From contig NZ_BMTU01000002.1 of NCBI RefSeq assembly GCF_014649835.1, positions 310,001 to 374,000 on the forward strand: a DNA stretch of 64,000 bases. The letters run 5' to 3'. The position numbers were made by a program, and so were the translations under genes. This document shows positions 44,221-52,883 of the stretch, one piece after another. The stretch comes from Streptomyces pilosus. GTDB lineage: Bacteria > Actinomycetota > Actinomycetes > Streptomycetales > Streptomycetaceae. Position 1 is the first letter of the stretch, and each line of letters opens with the position of its first letter. The notes beneath the pieces are model-generated. The model ran no database searches and was not told the DNA's origin. It saw only the letters and a program-made list of their open reading frames with translations.

Positions 44221-45246
44221 ATGGTCCAGTCGGTGGGTATCAAGGACGTCGCCCGCGTCGCCGGAGTCTCCGTCGGCACGGTCTCCAACGTGATCAACCG
44301 GCCGGACACGGTCGCGACCGAGACCCGGGCGCGGGTGCTGTCCGCCATAGACCGGCTCGGTTACGTCCGCAGCGAGTCCGCCCGGCAGCTGCGCGCAGGA
44401 CGCAGCCGCATCATGGGTCTGCTCGTCCTCGACATGGGCAACCCCTTCTTCGTCGACGTCGCGCGCGGCGCCGAACGCGCCGCGCGCGCCGCCGGGCTCG
44501 GCGTGATGGTCTGCAACAGCGCGCAGGACCCGGGGGAGGAGGCCGAGTACCTCTCCCTCTTCGCCGAGCAGCGGGTGCGGGGCGTGCTGCTCACCCCGGC
44601 GGACGCCACCGGCCGCAACATCGAGGCGTTCCGCCGGCACGGCATCCCCTTCGTGCTGGTCGACCGGGTGGCCGAGGGCACCACCGAGTGCTCCGTCTCC
44701 GTGGACGACGTGGCGGGCGGCGCGCTGGCCGTGCGGCACCTCGTCGACGCCGGGCACCGGTCCCTCGCCTACGTCAGCGGCCCGCCCGGGCTCAACCAGG
44801 TCCGGGACCGCCGCACCGGCGCCCTGAACGCCCTCGCCGAAGCCGGACTCGGACCCGACCGCCTGCGCGAGCTGCCCACCGAGCGGCTGGACGTCGCCGC
44901 CGGACGCGACGCCGGCGCCCGGCTCCTCGGACTCGCCGACCGCCCGACCGCCGTGTTCTGCGCCAACGACCTGCTCGCCCTGGGCGTGCTCCAGGCGATG
45001 TACGCGGCCGGGGTCGGTGTCCCCGACGACCTGGCAATCGTCGGCTACGACGACATCGAGTTCGCCGCCGCGGCGGCCGTGCCGCTCACCTCGGTGCGCC
45101 AGCCCGCCGTCACCATGGGCGCCCTCGCCGCCGAACTGCTGCTGGAGGAGACCGAGAGCGACGGCACGCGGCAGCCCCACGAGCACCGCAGGGTGGTCCT
45201 CCGCCCGGAACTGGTGGTCCGGCGCTCCAGCCTCTCGGCCCGCTGA
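44221..45246 (+). CDS. LacI-family regulator of the rhamnose island
   Basis: A 341-residue LacI protein. HTH IKDVARVAGVSVGTVSNVI at about 7-25, hinge ARQLRAGRSRI near 59, then the sugar-binding core with DMGNPFFVDVARG near 77 and VVGYDDIEFA-like IVGYDDIEF near 276. It follows the importer genes, and two TGAAAC-N2-TTCA operators in the shared promoter region are of the kind bound by this family; repression relieved by rhamnose or a metabolite is the likely role. The ATG at 44221 has GGAGG nine bases upstream. Confidence 0.87.
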   Translation: MVQSVGIKDVARVAGVSVGTVSNVINRPDTVATETRARVLSAIDRLGYVRSESARQLRAGRSRIMGLLVLDMGNPFFVDVARGAERAARAAGLGVMVCNSAQDPGEEAEYLSLFAEQRVRGVLLTPADATGRNIEAFRRHGIPFVLVDRVAEGTTECSVSVDDVAGGALAVRHLVDAGHRSLAYVSGPPGLNQVRDRRTGALNALAEAGLGPDRLRELPTERLDVAAGRDAGARLLGLADRPTAVFCANDLLALGVLQAMYAAGVGVPDDLAIVGYDDIEFAAAAAVPLTSVRQPAVTMGALAAELLLEETESDGTRQPHEHRRVVLRPELVVRRSSLSAR

Positions 45247-45347
45247 ACGTCGTTTCCGTAAAATCGCGTGATCCCGGGCTCGGTGACCGCAAGAACATGT
45301 GCTGAACTGGGTCACGATCCGACCATCCGTTCGTCCCAGGAGTTCCC

Positions 45348-46649
45348 TTGCCCGTCAGCTACCGCCAGCCCGGCGTGGTCCTCACCGACCGCCGTTTCAC
45401 CGTGCCCCTCGATCACGACGACCCCTCGGGCGAGACGATCGAGCTGTACGCGCGGGAGGTCGTCGCCGGGGACAGGGCCGGCCGGGACCTGCCGTGGCTG
45501 CTGTACCTCCAGGGCGGACCCGGCTTCGGGGCGAACCGTTTCGTCGGCAAGGAGGCCTGGCTCGGCAGGGCCCTGGAGGAGTACCGGGTGCTGCTCCTCG
45601 ACCAGCGCGGCACCGGCCATTCCACCCCCGCCAACCGGCAGACGCTGCCCTTGCGCGGCGGCCCCGAGGAGCAGGCCGGCTACCTCGCCCTGTTCCGCGC
45701 CGACTCCATCGTGCGGGACTGCGAGGCCATCCGCCCGAGGGTGACCGGCGGCGCCCCGTGGACCGTGCTCGGCCAGAGCTTCGGCGGCTTCTGCACCGTC
45801 GCCTACCTCTCCACGGCCCCCGAGGGCCTGGACACCGCCCTCGTCACCGGCGGCCTGCCCTCCCTCGACGCGCACGCCGACGACGTCTACCGGGCCGCCT
45901 ACCCGCGCGTCGAACGCAAGGTCGCCGCCCACTACGCCCGCTACCCGCAGGACGTGGAACGCGCCCGGCGCATCGCCGACCACCTCCTCAGCCACGACGT
46001 CGTCCTCCCGGGCGGGTACCGGTTCACCGTCGAGGCGTTCCAGTCCCTCGGCCGGATGCTCGGCAGCGGCGACGGCAGCCACCGGCTGCACCACCTCCTG
46101 GAGGACGCCTTCGTCCGCACCCCGGGCGGCCCCGCGCTCTCGGACGCCTTCCAGGAGCAGGCGCAGGGCCTGCTGTCGTTCGCCGGCCACCCGCTCTACG
46201 CGCTGATCCACGAGGCGATCTACGGCCAGGACGCCCGGCCCACCGCCTGGTCGGCCGAGCGGGTACGGGCCGGGTTCCCGCGCTTCGACGCGGCCAAGAC
46301 CCTGGCCGGCGACGAGCCGCTGCTGTTCACCGGCGAAACGATCCACCCCTGGATGTTCGACTGCGACCCGGCGCTGCGCCCCCTGCGCGAGACCGCCGCA
46401 ATCCTCGCCGCGCGCACCGACTGGACGCCGCTGTACGACCCGGCACGCCTCGCCGGCAACGAGGTTCCGGCCGCCGCCGCCGTCTACCACGACGACATGT
46501 ACGTCCACACCCCCCACTCGCTGGAGACCGCGCGGGCGATCCGCGGCCTGCGCACCTGGGTCACCGACGAGTTCGAGCACGACGGGGTCCGCGCCGGCGG
46601 CCCCCGCGTCCTGGACCGGCTGCTCGCGCTGGCCCGCGACGAGGTCTGA
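45348..46649 (+). CDS. Alpha/beta hydrolase, prolyl aminopeptidase-like (S33)
   Basis: A 433-residue peptidase S33-type hydrolase. QGGPGFG at 55-61 forms the oxyanion hole, LLDQRGTGHS at 84-92 follows, and GQSFGG at 142-147 holds nucleophile S144. The catalytic Asp and His are expected late; YHDDMYVHT near 383 is a candidate. It would remove N-terminal proline from peptides. It uses a TTG start with AGGAG upstream; no other in-frame start gives the conserved beginning. Confidence 0.85.
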   Translation: MPVSYRQPGVVLTDRRFTVPLDHDDPSGETIELYAREVVAGDRAGRDLPWLLYLQGGPGFGANRFVGKEAWLGRALEEYRVLLLDQRGTGHSTPANRQTLPLRGGPEEQAGYLALFRADSIVRDCEAIRPRVTGGAPWTVLGQSFGGFCTVAYLSTAPEGLDTALVTGGLPSLDAHADDVYRAAYPRVERKVAAHYARYPQDVERARRIADHLLSHDVVLPGGYRFTVEAFQSLGRMLGSGDGSHRLHHLLEDAFVRTPGGPALSDAFQEQAQGLLSFAGHPLYALIHEAIYGQDARPTAWSAERVRAGFPRFDAAKTLAGDEPLLFTGETIHPWMFDCDPALRPLRETAAILAARTDWTPLYDPARLAGNEVPAAAAVYHDDMYVHTPHSLETARAIRGLRTWVTDEFEHDGVRAGGPRVLDRLLALARDEV

Positions 46650-46693
46650 AGCACGTCCGGTGCGCTGTCGGTGCGGCGCGTTAGTCTGCGGAC

Positions 46694-47458
46694 ATGACCG
46701 AGCCGACGATCAGTCAACTCGAGCCGACGACCAGTCGACTCCAGCCCATGCCGGACGACTGGCAGCGCGCCCTGGCGGTGGTCGCCCACCCGGACGACCT
46801 GGAGTACGGCTGCGCGGCGGCGATCGCGTCCTGGACCGACGCGGGCCGCGAGGTCTCCTACGTGCTGGCCACCCGCGGCGAGGCGGGCATCGACACCCTG
46901 GAACCGGCGAAGTGCGGCCGGCTCAGGGAGCGCGAGCAGCGGGCGAGCGCCGCCGTGGTGGGCGTGACGGAGGTCGACTTCCTCGACCACGCGGACGGTG
47001 TCGTCGAGTACGGCCCCGCCCTGCGCCGTGACATCGCCGCCGCCGTGCGCCGGTACCGGCCCGAGCTGGTGATCACCCTCAACCACCGGGACACCTGGGG
47101 CGGCACCTTCTGGAACACCCCGGACCACGTGGCCGTCGGGCGCGCCACGCTCGACGCGGCCGGTGACGCCGGCAACCGCTGGATCTTCCCGGAGCTGACC
47201 GAGCGGGGCCTCGAACCCTGGAACGGCGTCCGCTGGGTGGCGGTCGCCGGTTCGAGCAACCCCACGCACGCGGTGGACGCGACCGCCGGCCTGGAGCGGG
47301 CCGTGCTCTCCCTGCTCGAACACCGCACCTACATCGAGGCGTTGACCGACGAGGACCCGGAGGCGTACGCACGGGGGCTGCTGACCGGGTTCGCCGAGGA
47401 GACGGGGAAGCGGTTCGGGGACCGTCCCGCCGTCGCCTTCGAGCTGTTCCCACGATGA
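46694..47458 (+). CDS. PIG-L family N-acetylglucosaminyl deacetylase-like protein
   Basis: A 254-residue zinc deacetylase. AHPDD at 31-35 holds metal ligands and the catalytic Asp; a later H-x2-H, in NTPDHVAVGRAT near 138, gives the third. Family members act on GlcNAc-linked sugars (mycothiol, teicoplanin, lincosamides). The N-terminus carries a tandem heptad, EPTISQL/EPTTSRL, from a 21-bp duplication; the ATG at 46748 (residue 19) may be the original start. It overlaps the sigma factor gene by 4 nt. Confidence 0.87.
   Translation: MTEPTISQLEPTTSRLQPMPDDWQRALAVVAHPDDLEYGCAAAIASWTDAGREVSYVLATRGEAGIDTLEPAKCGRLREREQRASAAVVGVTEVDFLDHADGVVEYGPALRRDIAAAVRRYRPELVITLNHRDTWGGTFWNTPDHVAVGRATLDAAGDAGNRWIFPELTERGLEPWNGVRWVAVAGSSNPTHAVDATAGLERAVLSLLEHRTYIEALTDEDPEAYARGLLTGFAEETGKRFGDRPAVAFELFPR
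46700..46741 (+). repeat. 21-bp tandem duplication in the PIG-L gene
   Basis: Two copies of a 21-nt unit (46700-46720, 46721-46741) agree in 19 positions and keep the reading frame, adding seven residues ahead of the deacetylase core. Confidence 0.85.
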
Positions 47459-48363
47459 CCCGCCAGGACGAGGACGGGGACGAGGCGCTGGCGCGGAGCT
47501 TCGAGGAGCACCGCGGCCGCCTCGGGGCGATCGCCTACCGCATGCTCGGCTCGCTCGCCGAGGCCGAGGACGCCGTCCAGGAGGCCTGGCTGCGCCTGGG
47601 CCGGGTGGACCCCGGCGGCATCGGCAACCTGGGCGGCTGGCTGACCACCGTGACCGGCCGGATCTGCCTGGACCTGCTGCGTTCCCGCGCCGTCCGCCGG
47701 GAGCAGCCGATGGACGAGACCTTCGTCCCGGACCCGGTCGTCGCACCCCTCGGTCAGACGGACCCCGAACGGGAGGCGCTGCACGCCGACTCGGTCGGCG
47801 TGGCCCTGCTGGTCGTCCTGGAAACACTGGAACCCGACGAGCGGCTGGCGTTCGTGCTGCACGACATGTTCGCCGTGCCGTTCGACGACATCGCCCCGGT
47901 CGTGGAGCGCAACGCGGCCGCGACCCGGCAGCTCGCCTCACGGGCCCGCCGCCGGGTACGGGACGCCACGCCACCGTCCGACCCCGACCTCGGCCGGCAG
48001 AGGCAGGTGCTCGACGCCTTCATGGCCGCCGCGCGCGGCGGTGACTTCGAGGCGCTGGTCGCCGTCCTGCACCCGGACGTGGTGCTGCGCGCCGACGCGG
48101 GCGCACTGGTCCGCGGCACGGCCGCGTCCAGGATTCTCCGGGGCGCGCAACCGGTGGCCGAGTCGGCGCTGCTGTTCGCCCGCTACACCGCCGCGGCACG
48201 CATCGTGCTGGTCAACGGCTCCCTGGGCCTGCTCAGCGTCGTCGACGGCCGCATCGGGTCGGTCATGTCCGTCACCACCACCGGCCACCGCATCACGGGG
48301 ATGTACGTGCTCGCCGACCCGGAACGCCTCGGCCGCCTGCGGGTCCCCGACGACGAGAACTGA
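47455..48363 (+). CDS. ECF sigma factor, SigJ/ECF41 type with SnoaL-like C-terminus
   Basis: A 302-residue sigma factor. Region 2 is EAEDAVQEAWLRLGRV near 36-51, region 4 LEPDERLAFVLHDMFAVPFDDIA near 120, and a SnoaL-like domain of about 120 residues follows from residue 180. The motif LADPERLGRL near 285 corresponds to the conserved NPDKL-type end motif of ECF41. In this group the C-terminal domain controls the sigma factor in place of an anti-sigma. ECF41 genes usually sit by a COE (carboxymuconolactone, oxidoreductase or epimerase) gene; here the coupled partner is a PIG-L protein. Confidence 0.88.
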   Translation: MTRQDEDGDEALARSFEEHRGRLGAIAYRMLGSLAEAEDAVQEAWLRLGRVDPGGIGNLGGWLTTVTGRICLDLLRSRAVRREQPMDETFVPDPVVAPLGQTDPEREALHADSVGVALLVVLETLEPDERLAFVLHDMFAVPFDDIAPVVERNAAATRQLASRARRRVRDATPPSDPDLGRQRQVLDAFMAAARGGDFEALVAVLHPDVVLRADAGALVRGTAASRILRGAQPVAESALLFARYTAAARIVLVNGSLGLLSVVDGRIGSVMSVTTTGHRITGMYVLADPERLGRLRVPDDEN

Positions 48364-48444
48364 CCCGGCGACCGGCCGCAGCGGGGGTCGTCCGCGTCGC
48401 GGACCGGCGCGCACCGGCGGACCCGGTCCGAACCCGCCCGGCCG

Positions 48445-49932
48445 TCAGGGCGACGGCGGCCCGGCGGGGCGGGCGGCGGGCACGGCGGACGGCGTCCTGC
48501 GGTGCGGGTACAGCCGCAGACGCTCCGGCATCAGCGTGAGGCGTTCGGTCACGCTCAGCCGGTAGCCGGGGTCCGGGGTCAGGTCGTAGCGGCGCAGGAG
48601 GAGGCCGAGGACCAGCGTCGCCTCGTGCAGGGCGAACTGCCGCCCGATGCACGCCCGCGCTCCCGTCCCGAACGGCTTGAAGACGTGCGCGGGCCGGGAC
48701 CGTACCGCCGCCGCGTCGAAGCGGTCCGGGTCGAACCGCTCGGCGTCCGCTCCCCACACGGCGGGATCCCGGTGCAGCATCGGTGTCAGCACCAGCGTCC
48801 AGGCACCCCGGCGCATCGGGTGATCCCCGCCCAGGACCGTGTCCCGGGTCGCCTCCCGGGCGTAGGCCGGAGCTGTCGGCCACAGCCGCAGCGACTCGTC
48901 GAGCACCCGGCGCACGTACCGCAGTCTGGCCACCTGTTCGTAGCCGGGCGCCGCCGTGTCGCCCCAGACGCGCTCCACCTCGGCACGCGCCCGGGCTGCC
49001 ACCCCGGGCTCGCGGGACAGGTAGTGCAGCGCGAACGACAGCGCGCCCGACGTCGTCTCGTGACCCGCCACGAGGAAGGTGATGACCTGCCGCCTGACGT
49101 TCTCCGCCGACAGGCGCTCCCCGGTCTCCGGGTGCGCCGTCTCCAGCATCCGGTCCAGCAGGTCCCCGTCCCCCGGGCCCCCCGCGCGCCGGATCCGCAC
49201 CACCTCGTCGACGATGCGGTCGAGGTGCGCGATGTCGGCCGTGTTGCGGCGGCTCGCGCGACGCAGCAGCAGCGGGGCCAGCGGCGCCGGAACGCTGTTG
49301 AGCCGCTGGGCGTAGGTGAGCGTGCCGACCATCGCCGTGACGAACGGATGGGGGCGTGCCCGCTCGAAGGATCCGAAGTCGTGCCCGAAGCCGGTCCGCG
49401 CGATCGTCTCCAGCGTCAGTTTCGTCATGTCACCGGGCACGTCCACCGGCCGCCCCCCGGCCGCCGCGCGGTCCCAGTGCTCCGTCAGCCGCTCCGCCAC
49501 GGCCAGCATCATGGGGTGGTACCCGGCCATGGCCTCACGGCTGAACCCGGGAGCCAGCACGTCGTGCGCCAGTTGCCAGTTGGGCTCGTGGTTGTAGGCG
49601 GTGAACAGTCCGTCGCCCGCGACCGGCCGCAGATTGGCGACACCCAGCCCCACGTGCTTGGCGAAGCGCGACTCGTCGGACAGGTCCGCCACCAGAGCGG
49701 CACCCCAGGTGAACACGAACTCCCTGCCGAAGGCGTTCCGGCGGAAGATCGGCCCGAGGTCCCGGGCGTACTTCATCGAGTCCTGCAGCGGAGTCCGCCT
49801 GCTCGCGCCGACGACGTCGCCCACCAGCGGCAGGCGGCGCGGCGGGTGGGGTATGCGGTGCAGCGCCGGCCAGCCCTGCTCCGCGCCGCGGAAACCCTTC
49901 GGCAGCCCGGACCGTGTCGTCGTCTCCGCCAT
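48445..49932 (-). CDS. Cytochrome P450, stand-alone CYP102-like heme domain
   Basis: A 495-residue P450. I-helix AGHETTS at 289-295, ExxR E346/R349, and heme loop FGTGARACIG at 421-430 with Cys428. Sequence features such as GDGLFTAYNHEPNWQLAHDVL near 107 and FGHDFGSFERARPHPFV are those of the BM3/CYP102 heme domain, a fatty-acid hydroxylase, but the fused flavin reductase is absent. The same arrangement (CYP102B1) is known in S. coelicolor. It needs separate ferredoxin and reductase. It is divergent from a TetR gene. Confidence 0.9.
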   Translation of the reverse strand: MAETTTRSGLPKGFRGAEQGWPALHRIPHPPRRLPLVGDVVGASRRTPLQDSMKYARDLGPIFRRNAFGREFVFTWGAALVADLSDESRFAKHVGLGVANLRPVAGDGLFTAYNHEPNWQLAHDVLAPGFSREAMAGYHPMMLAVAERLTEHWDRAAAGGRPVDVPGDMTKLTLETIARTGFGHDFGSFERARPHPFVTAMVGTLTYAQRLNSVPAPLAPLLLRRASRRNTADIAHLDRIVDEVVRIRRAGGPGDGDLLDRMLETAHPETGERLSAENVRRQVITFLVAGHETTSGALSFALHYLSREPGVAARARAEVERVWGDTAAPGYEQVARLRYVRRVLDESLRLWPTAPAYAREATRDTVLGGDHPMRRGAWTLVLTPMLHRDPAVWGADAERFDPDRFDAAAVRSRPAHVFKPFGTGARACIGRQFALHEATLVLGLLLRRYDLTPDPGYRLSVTERLTLMPERLRLYPHRRTPSAVPAARPAGPPSP

Positions 49933-50007
49933 GACGCGTTCTCCTTCGACCCGGCGAGCGGGTGCGGCCTGTTGTACGCGAGTTCAATAGCGCGCCATCA
50001 GTCTGGT

Positions 50008-50023
50008 CCGGTTGTCGAACCGG
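50008..50023. promoter_or_regulatory. Palindrome between P450 and TetR
   Basis: CCGGTT-GTCG-AACCGG, perfect 6-nt arms, 19 nt before the TetR start and 76 nt upstream of the P450 start. It is a likely TetR operator for both genes. Confidence 0.6.
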
Positions 50024-50042
50024 CGTCAAGTACAGTGCGGGG

Positions 50043-50651
50043 ATGGCCGTGAACCAGGGTGGGCGTGCCCGCCGCCGGCTCAGCACCGGGGAGCGCCGCG
50101 AGCAGCTCCTGTCGGTCGGCGCACGGCTGTTCTCCGAGAGTCCCTACGACGACGTGTGGATCGAGCAGGTCGCCGAGATCGCCGGGGTGTCGCGGGGGCT
50201 GCTCTACCACTACTTCCCCACCAAGCGGGACTTCTTCGCGGCGGTGGTGGAGCGGGAGAGCGAGCGGATGCTCCGGATGACGGCGGCGGTCCCCGGCGTC
50301 CGGGTGCGGGAACAGCTCACCGCCGGTCTCGACGCGTATCTGGAGTACGTCGAGGCCCATGCGCACGGCTACCGCGCCTTCCACCGTGCCGACGCCGCGG
50401 GGGACCAGTCCGTACGCCGGGTCTACCGGCGGGCGCTGGCCGCACAGGAGCAGCAGATCCTGGCGGCGCTCGCGGCGGATCCCGAGTTCGGTCCGGCCTT
50501 CGAGGCGCGGCCGGACACCCGGCTCGCGGTGCGCGGCTGGCTGGCCTTCACCACCGCGGTCTGCCTGGAGTGGCTGCGCGGCGCCGAACTGGGCCGTGAA
50601 CAGGTGCGCGACCTGTGCGCGCGGGCCCTGCTCGGTGTGCTCGCGCCCTGA
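50043..50651 (+). CDS. TetR-family regulator, divergent from the P450
   Basis: A 202-residue TetR regulator. HTH region WIEQVAEIAGVSRGLLYHYF at about 40-59, then a ligand domain with FFAAVVERES and YRAFHRADAAGDQ. By position it probably represses the CYP102-like gene and itself; fatty-acid-type inducers are known for P450 BM3 control through Bm3R1, also TetR. This is inference. It starts with ATG at 50043. Confidence 0.87.
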   Translation: MAVNQGGRARRRLSTGERREQLLSVGARLFSESPYDDVWIEQVAEIAGVSRGLLYHYFPTKRDFFAAVVERESERMLRMTAAVPGVRVREQLTAGLDAYLEYVEAHAHGYRAFHRADAAGDQSVRRVYRRALAAQEQQILAALAADPEFGPAFEARPDTRLAVRGWLAFTTAVCLEWLRGAELGREQVRDLCARALLGVLAP

Positions 50652-50706
50652 GAGGCCCCGCGGGGATCACGACATCCGGTTGGCGCGCACCCCGATCTTC
50701 GATAGG

Positions 50707-50725
50707 TTAGGCAAGGCTTACCTAA
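50707..50725. promoter_or_regulatory. Iron box (DmdR/IdeR operator)
   Basis: TTAGGCAAGGCTTACCTAA matches the consensus TTAGGTTAGGCTAACCTAA in 16 of 19 positions. It lies 14 nt upstream of the DUF2470 gene start and should silence it when iron is plentiful. Confidence 0.88.
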
Positions 50726-50738
50726 GAGGAGGTTCGGG

Positions 50739-51488
50739 ATGGGTGACGACTCGCAGAGCTGGACGGCCGCACCGGGCGCGGCGGAGCGGGCCCGCTCGGT
50801 GCTCGCCGCCGCGTGGTCCTGCGCGGTGACCGCGGAGGGCACCCGCGAGGAGTTCGTCGGCGCGCACACCGTGACCGACGACGGACGGGTGCTCCTGGAG
50901 GTCCCGGAGGACAGCGTCCTGCGCGCCGCCGCGATCTGCGCGCCGCGCGGCGAGCCGTCCGCGGTGCTGGAGTTCGCCGACGTCGCTCCCGTCCCCGTGC
51001 GCGACCGGATCCGCGCCCGGCTGTGGCTCGCCGGCTGGTTCTCCGACCGGGACGGCCCTCTCGCCTTCCGGCCGACGCGCGTCGTCCTGCGGCAGCAGTC
51101 CGGCGCCGTGCTGGTCGACCCCGGCGAGTTCGCCACCGCGGCCCCCGACCCGCTCGCCACCGCCGAGGCCCGGCTGCTGACCCACCTCGCGGACTGCCAC
51201 GCCGACGCGGTCGAACGCCTCACCCGCCTGGTCGACACGAGCAGCCTGCACGGCGCGGTCCGCGTCCAGCCGCTCGCCGTCGACCGGCACGGACTGACCC
51301 TGCGCATCGAACGCGTCCGCGCGGGCGGTGACGTACGGCTGCCGTTCCACGCGCCCGCCGACGACCTCGCCCAGCTCACCGAGCGCATGCACGTCCTGCT
51401 CGCCCAGGCCGCCGCCGCCTCCTGCCCCCGCGCGCTGCAGCGCCGGGGCATGGACGACGACGTGGCGGGCGGACGGCCGGCGGCCTGA
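50739..51488 (+). CDS. DUF2470 (heme/iron-utilization-like) protein
   Basis: A 249-residue protein. The C-terminal part, LLTHLADCHADAVERLTRLV near 147 and the strand ALAVDRHGLTLRIERV-like PLAVDRHGLTLRI near 177, is the DUF2470 domain found in heme-oxygenase-like HugZ and pyridoxamine-oxidase-type proteins; the N-terminal 120 residues look like a divergent flavin split barrel. The iron box upstream ties it to iron shortage. The ATG has AGAGGAGG ten bases upstream. Confidence 0.82.
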   Translation: MGDDSQSWTAAPGAAERARSVLAAAWSCAVTAEGTREEFVGAHTVTDDGRVLLEVPEDSVLRAAAICAPRGEPSAVLEFADVAPVPVRDRIRARLWLAGWFSDRDGPLAFRPTRVVLRQQSGAVLVDPGEFATAAPDPLATAEARLLTHLADCHADAVERLTRLVDTSSLHGAVRVQPLAVDRHGLTLRIERVRAGGDVRLPFHAPADDLAQLTERMHVLLAQAAAASCPRALQRRGMDDDVAGGRPAA

Positions 51489-51569
51489 CCACCGGTCACC
51501 GTCCTGTACCGGCGCCCCGGCGCGTCTCCCCGGGGTTCCACCCGGTGGGGCGAGGGATCCCGCCCGTGC

Positions 51570-52802
51570 TCAGGAACGAGCGGAGGCGCCGCGGCGGTTC
51601 CGGCTCAGCCGGTCCCGCAGCCGGCTGAGCCGGGGCAGCCGCTCGCGCTGCTCCTGCGAGTGCCGGTCCAGTTCCTCGAAGAGGCGGCGCGTGCGGTGTT
51701 CGGTGTCCATCTCGTCGAGGATGCGGTTGACCTCGGTCAGCACCGCGCCCAGCAGCTGCCACTCGCGCGCGTCGCGCCGGGCCTCGGCGAAGAGCAGTTC
51801 GGCCAGCTTGTCCCGGGTGGCCGACGCCTGCCGCAGCTGGGAGGCGAGCCGGTCCTCCGCCGACTCCGCGTTGGCGCTCACACTCGTGGTCACCAGCACC
51901 GCGAAACTGACGACGGCGTCGGAGATCTCGGACAGCAGCTGCTCGAAGACGACCCCGGTGTCCGGCGCGAACAGCCTCCCGGGGCCGCGCTCCTTGGACA
52001 GGTCGGTCAGGGTGCGGGCCAGCACCCGCAGCACCACCGTGCAGATCTCCAGCGTGTCCAGACCGGTGCGCAGCACGATCCGGTGCAGCAGCCCCTCACG
52101 CACGCGCGGATTGAGCCGCAGGCTGTCCTCCGCCTGCCGGAGGTCCGCGTCCACCTCGGAGATGTCGTGGTCCAGCCGGCGGGCCTCGTGCAGCCGGGCG
52201 GCCGCGCGGTCCGAGGGCGGTCCCTGCGCGGCCTCCTCCCCGATCCGCAGCATCAGCTGCCGCACCCGCCGCGCCAGCTCCTCGATCGACTCACCGGCCT
52301 CCTCCACCCACACCGGCGGGGCCAGCAGCAGGTTGAAGCCCATCCCGACGACCGCTCCGATCAGAGTCTCGACGATTCGGGCCCAGGCGGTGTCGCCGTG
52401 GGTGGTCACCCCGAGCACCAGCATCGCGCTGATCGCCACCTCCGGGACGAACTCGTCCACCCGTACCAGATGGCCGACGATCAGCGACGCCAGGATGAGC
52501 AGGCCCAGACTCCACCAGGTCAGACCCACCAGGAGGCTGAAGAGGATCGCCAGGACGACGCCGGTCACTACGGCGTTCACCCGGCGCAGCCCGGTGGTCA
52601 GCGTGGAGTACAGGGTGACCTGGACGACGAGCAGCGCGGTCAGCGGCGCGGTGAGCGGGGCGGCCTCGGGACTGAGCCGCACGGCGATGACGTAGGCGAC
52701 CGTGGCCGCCGCCGCCGACCGCACCGTCTGCACGGTCACCGGGTCCCGGCGACGCTTGACGAACTGAACGGCGGGGGCGGTCATCTCACGTACAACTTGC
52801 AT
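51570..52802 (-). CDS. FUSC / aromatic-acid exporter-like membrane protein (first)
   Basis: A 410-residue protein with an N-terminal bundle of 5-6 membrane helices (about 25-155, including GLLILASLIVGHLVRVDEFV) and a long cytoplasmic helical domain from residue 170 to the end, rich in Arg/Glu. This resembles one half of FUSC/ArAE exporters (AaeB, YccS-like). The substrate is unknown. ATG at 52802 was chosen; an ATG at 52784 is possible, and neither has a strong ribosome site. Confidence 0.78.
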   Translation of the reverse strand: MQVVREMTAPAVQFVKRRRDPVTVQTVRSAAAATVAYVIAVRLSPEAAPLTAPLTALLVVQVTLYSTLTTGLRRVNAVVTGVVLAILFSLLVGLTWWSLGLLILASLIVGHLVRVDEFVPEVAISAMLVLGVTTHGDTAWARIVETLIGAVVGMGFNLLLAPPVWVEEAGESIEELARRVRQLMLRIGEEAAQGPPSDRAAARLHEARRLDHDISEVDADLRQAEDSLRLNPRVREGLLHRIVLRTGLDTLEICTVVLRVLARTLTDLSKERGPGRLFAPDTGVVFEQLLSEISDAVVSFAVLVTTSVSANAESAEDRLASQLRQASATRDKLAELLFAEARRDAREWQLLGAVLTEVNRILDEMDTEHRTRRLFEELDRHSQEQRERLPRLSRLRDRLSRNRRGASARS

Positions 52803-52883
52803 CTCGGGACGGTTCCCCTTCCCCGGACGCAACGAACGTGTTCCGTGGCGACGGCAGTCCCCCGGCGGACAAACGGGCGGGGA

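Noticed and set aside
43710..44348. A 212-codon minus-strand frame over the gap after rhaM
   Set aside because: Arg/Ser-rich shadow composition; the + strand frame there has the proper third-position bias.
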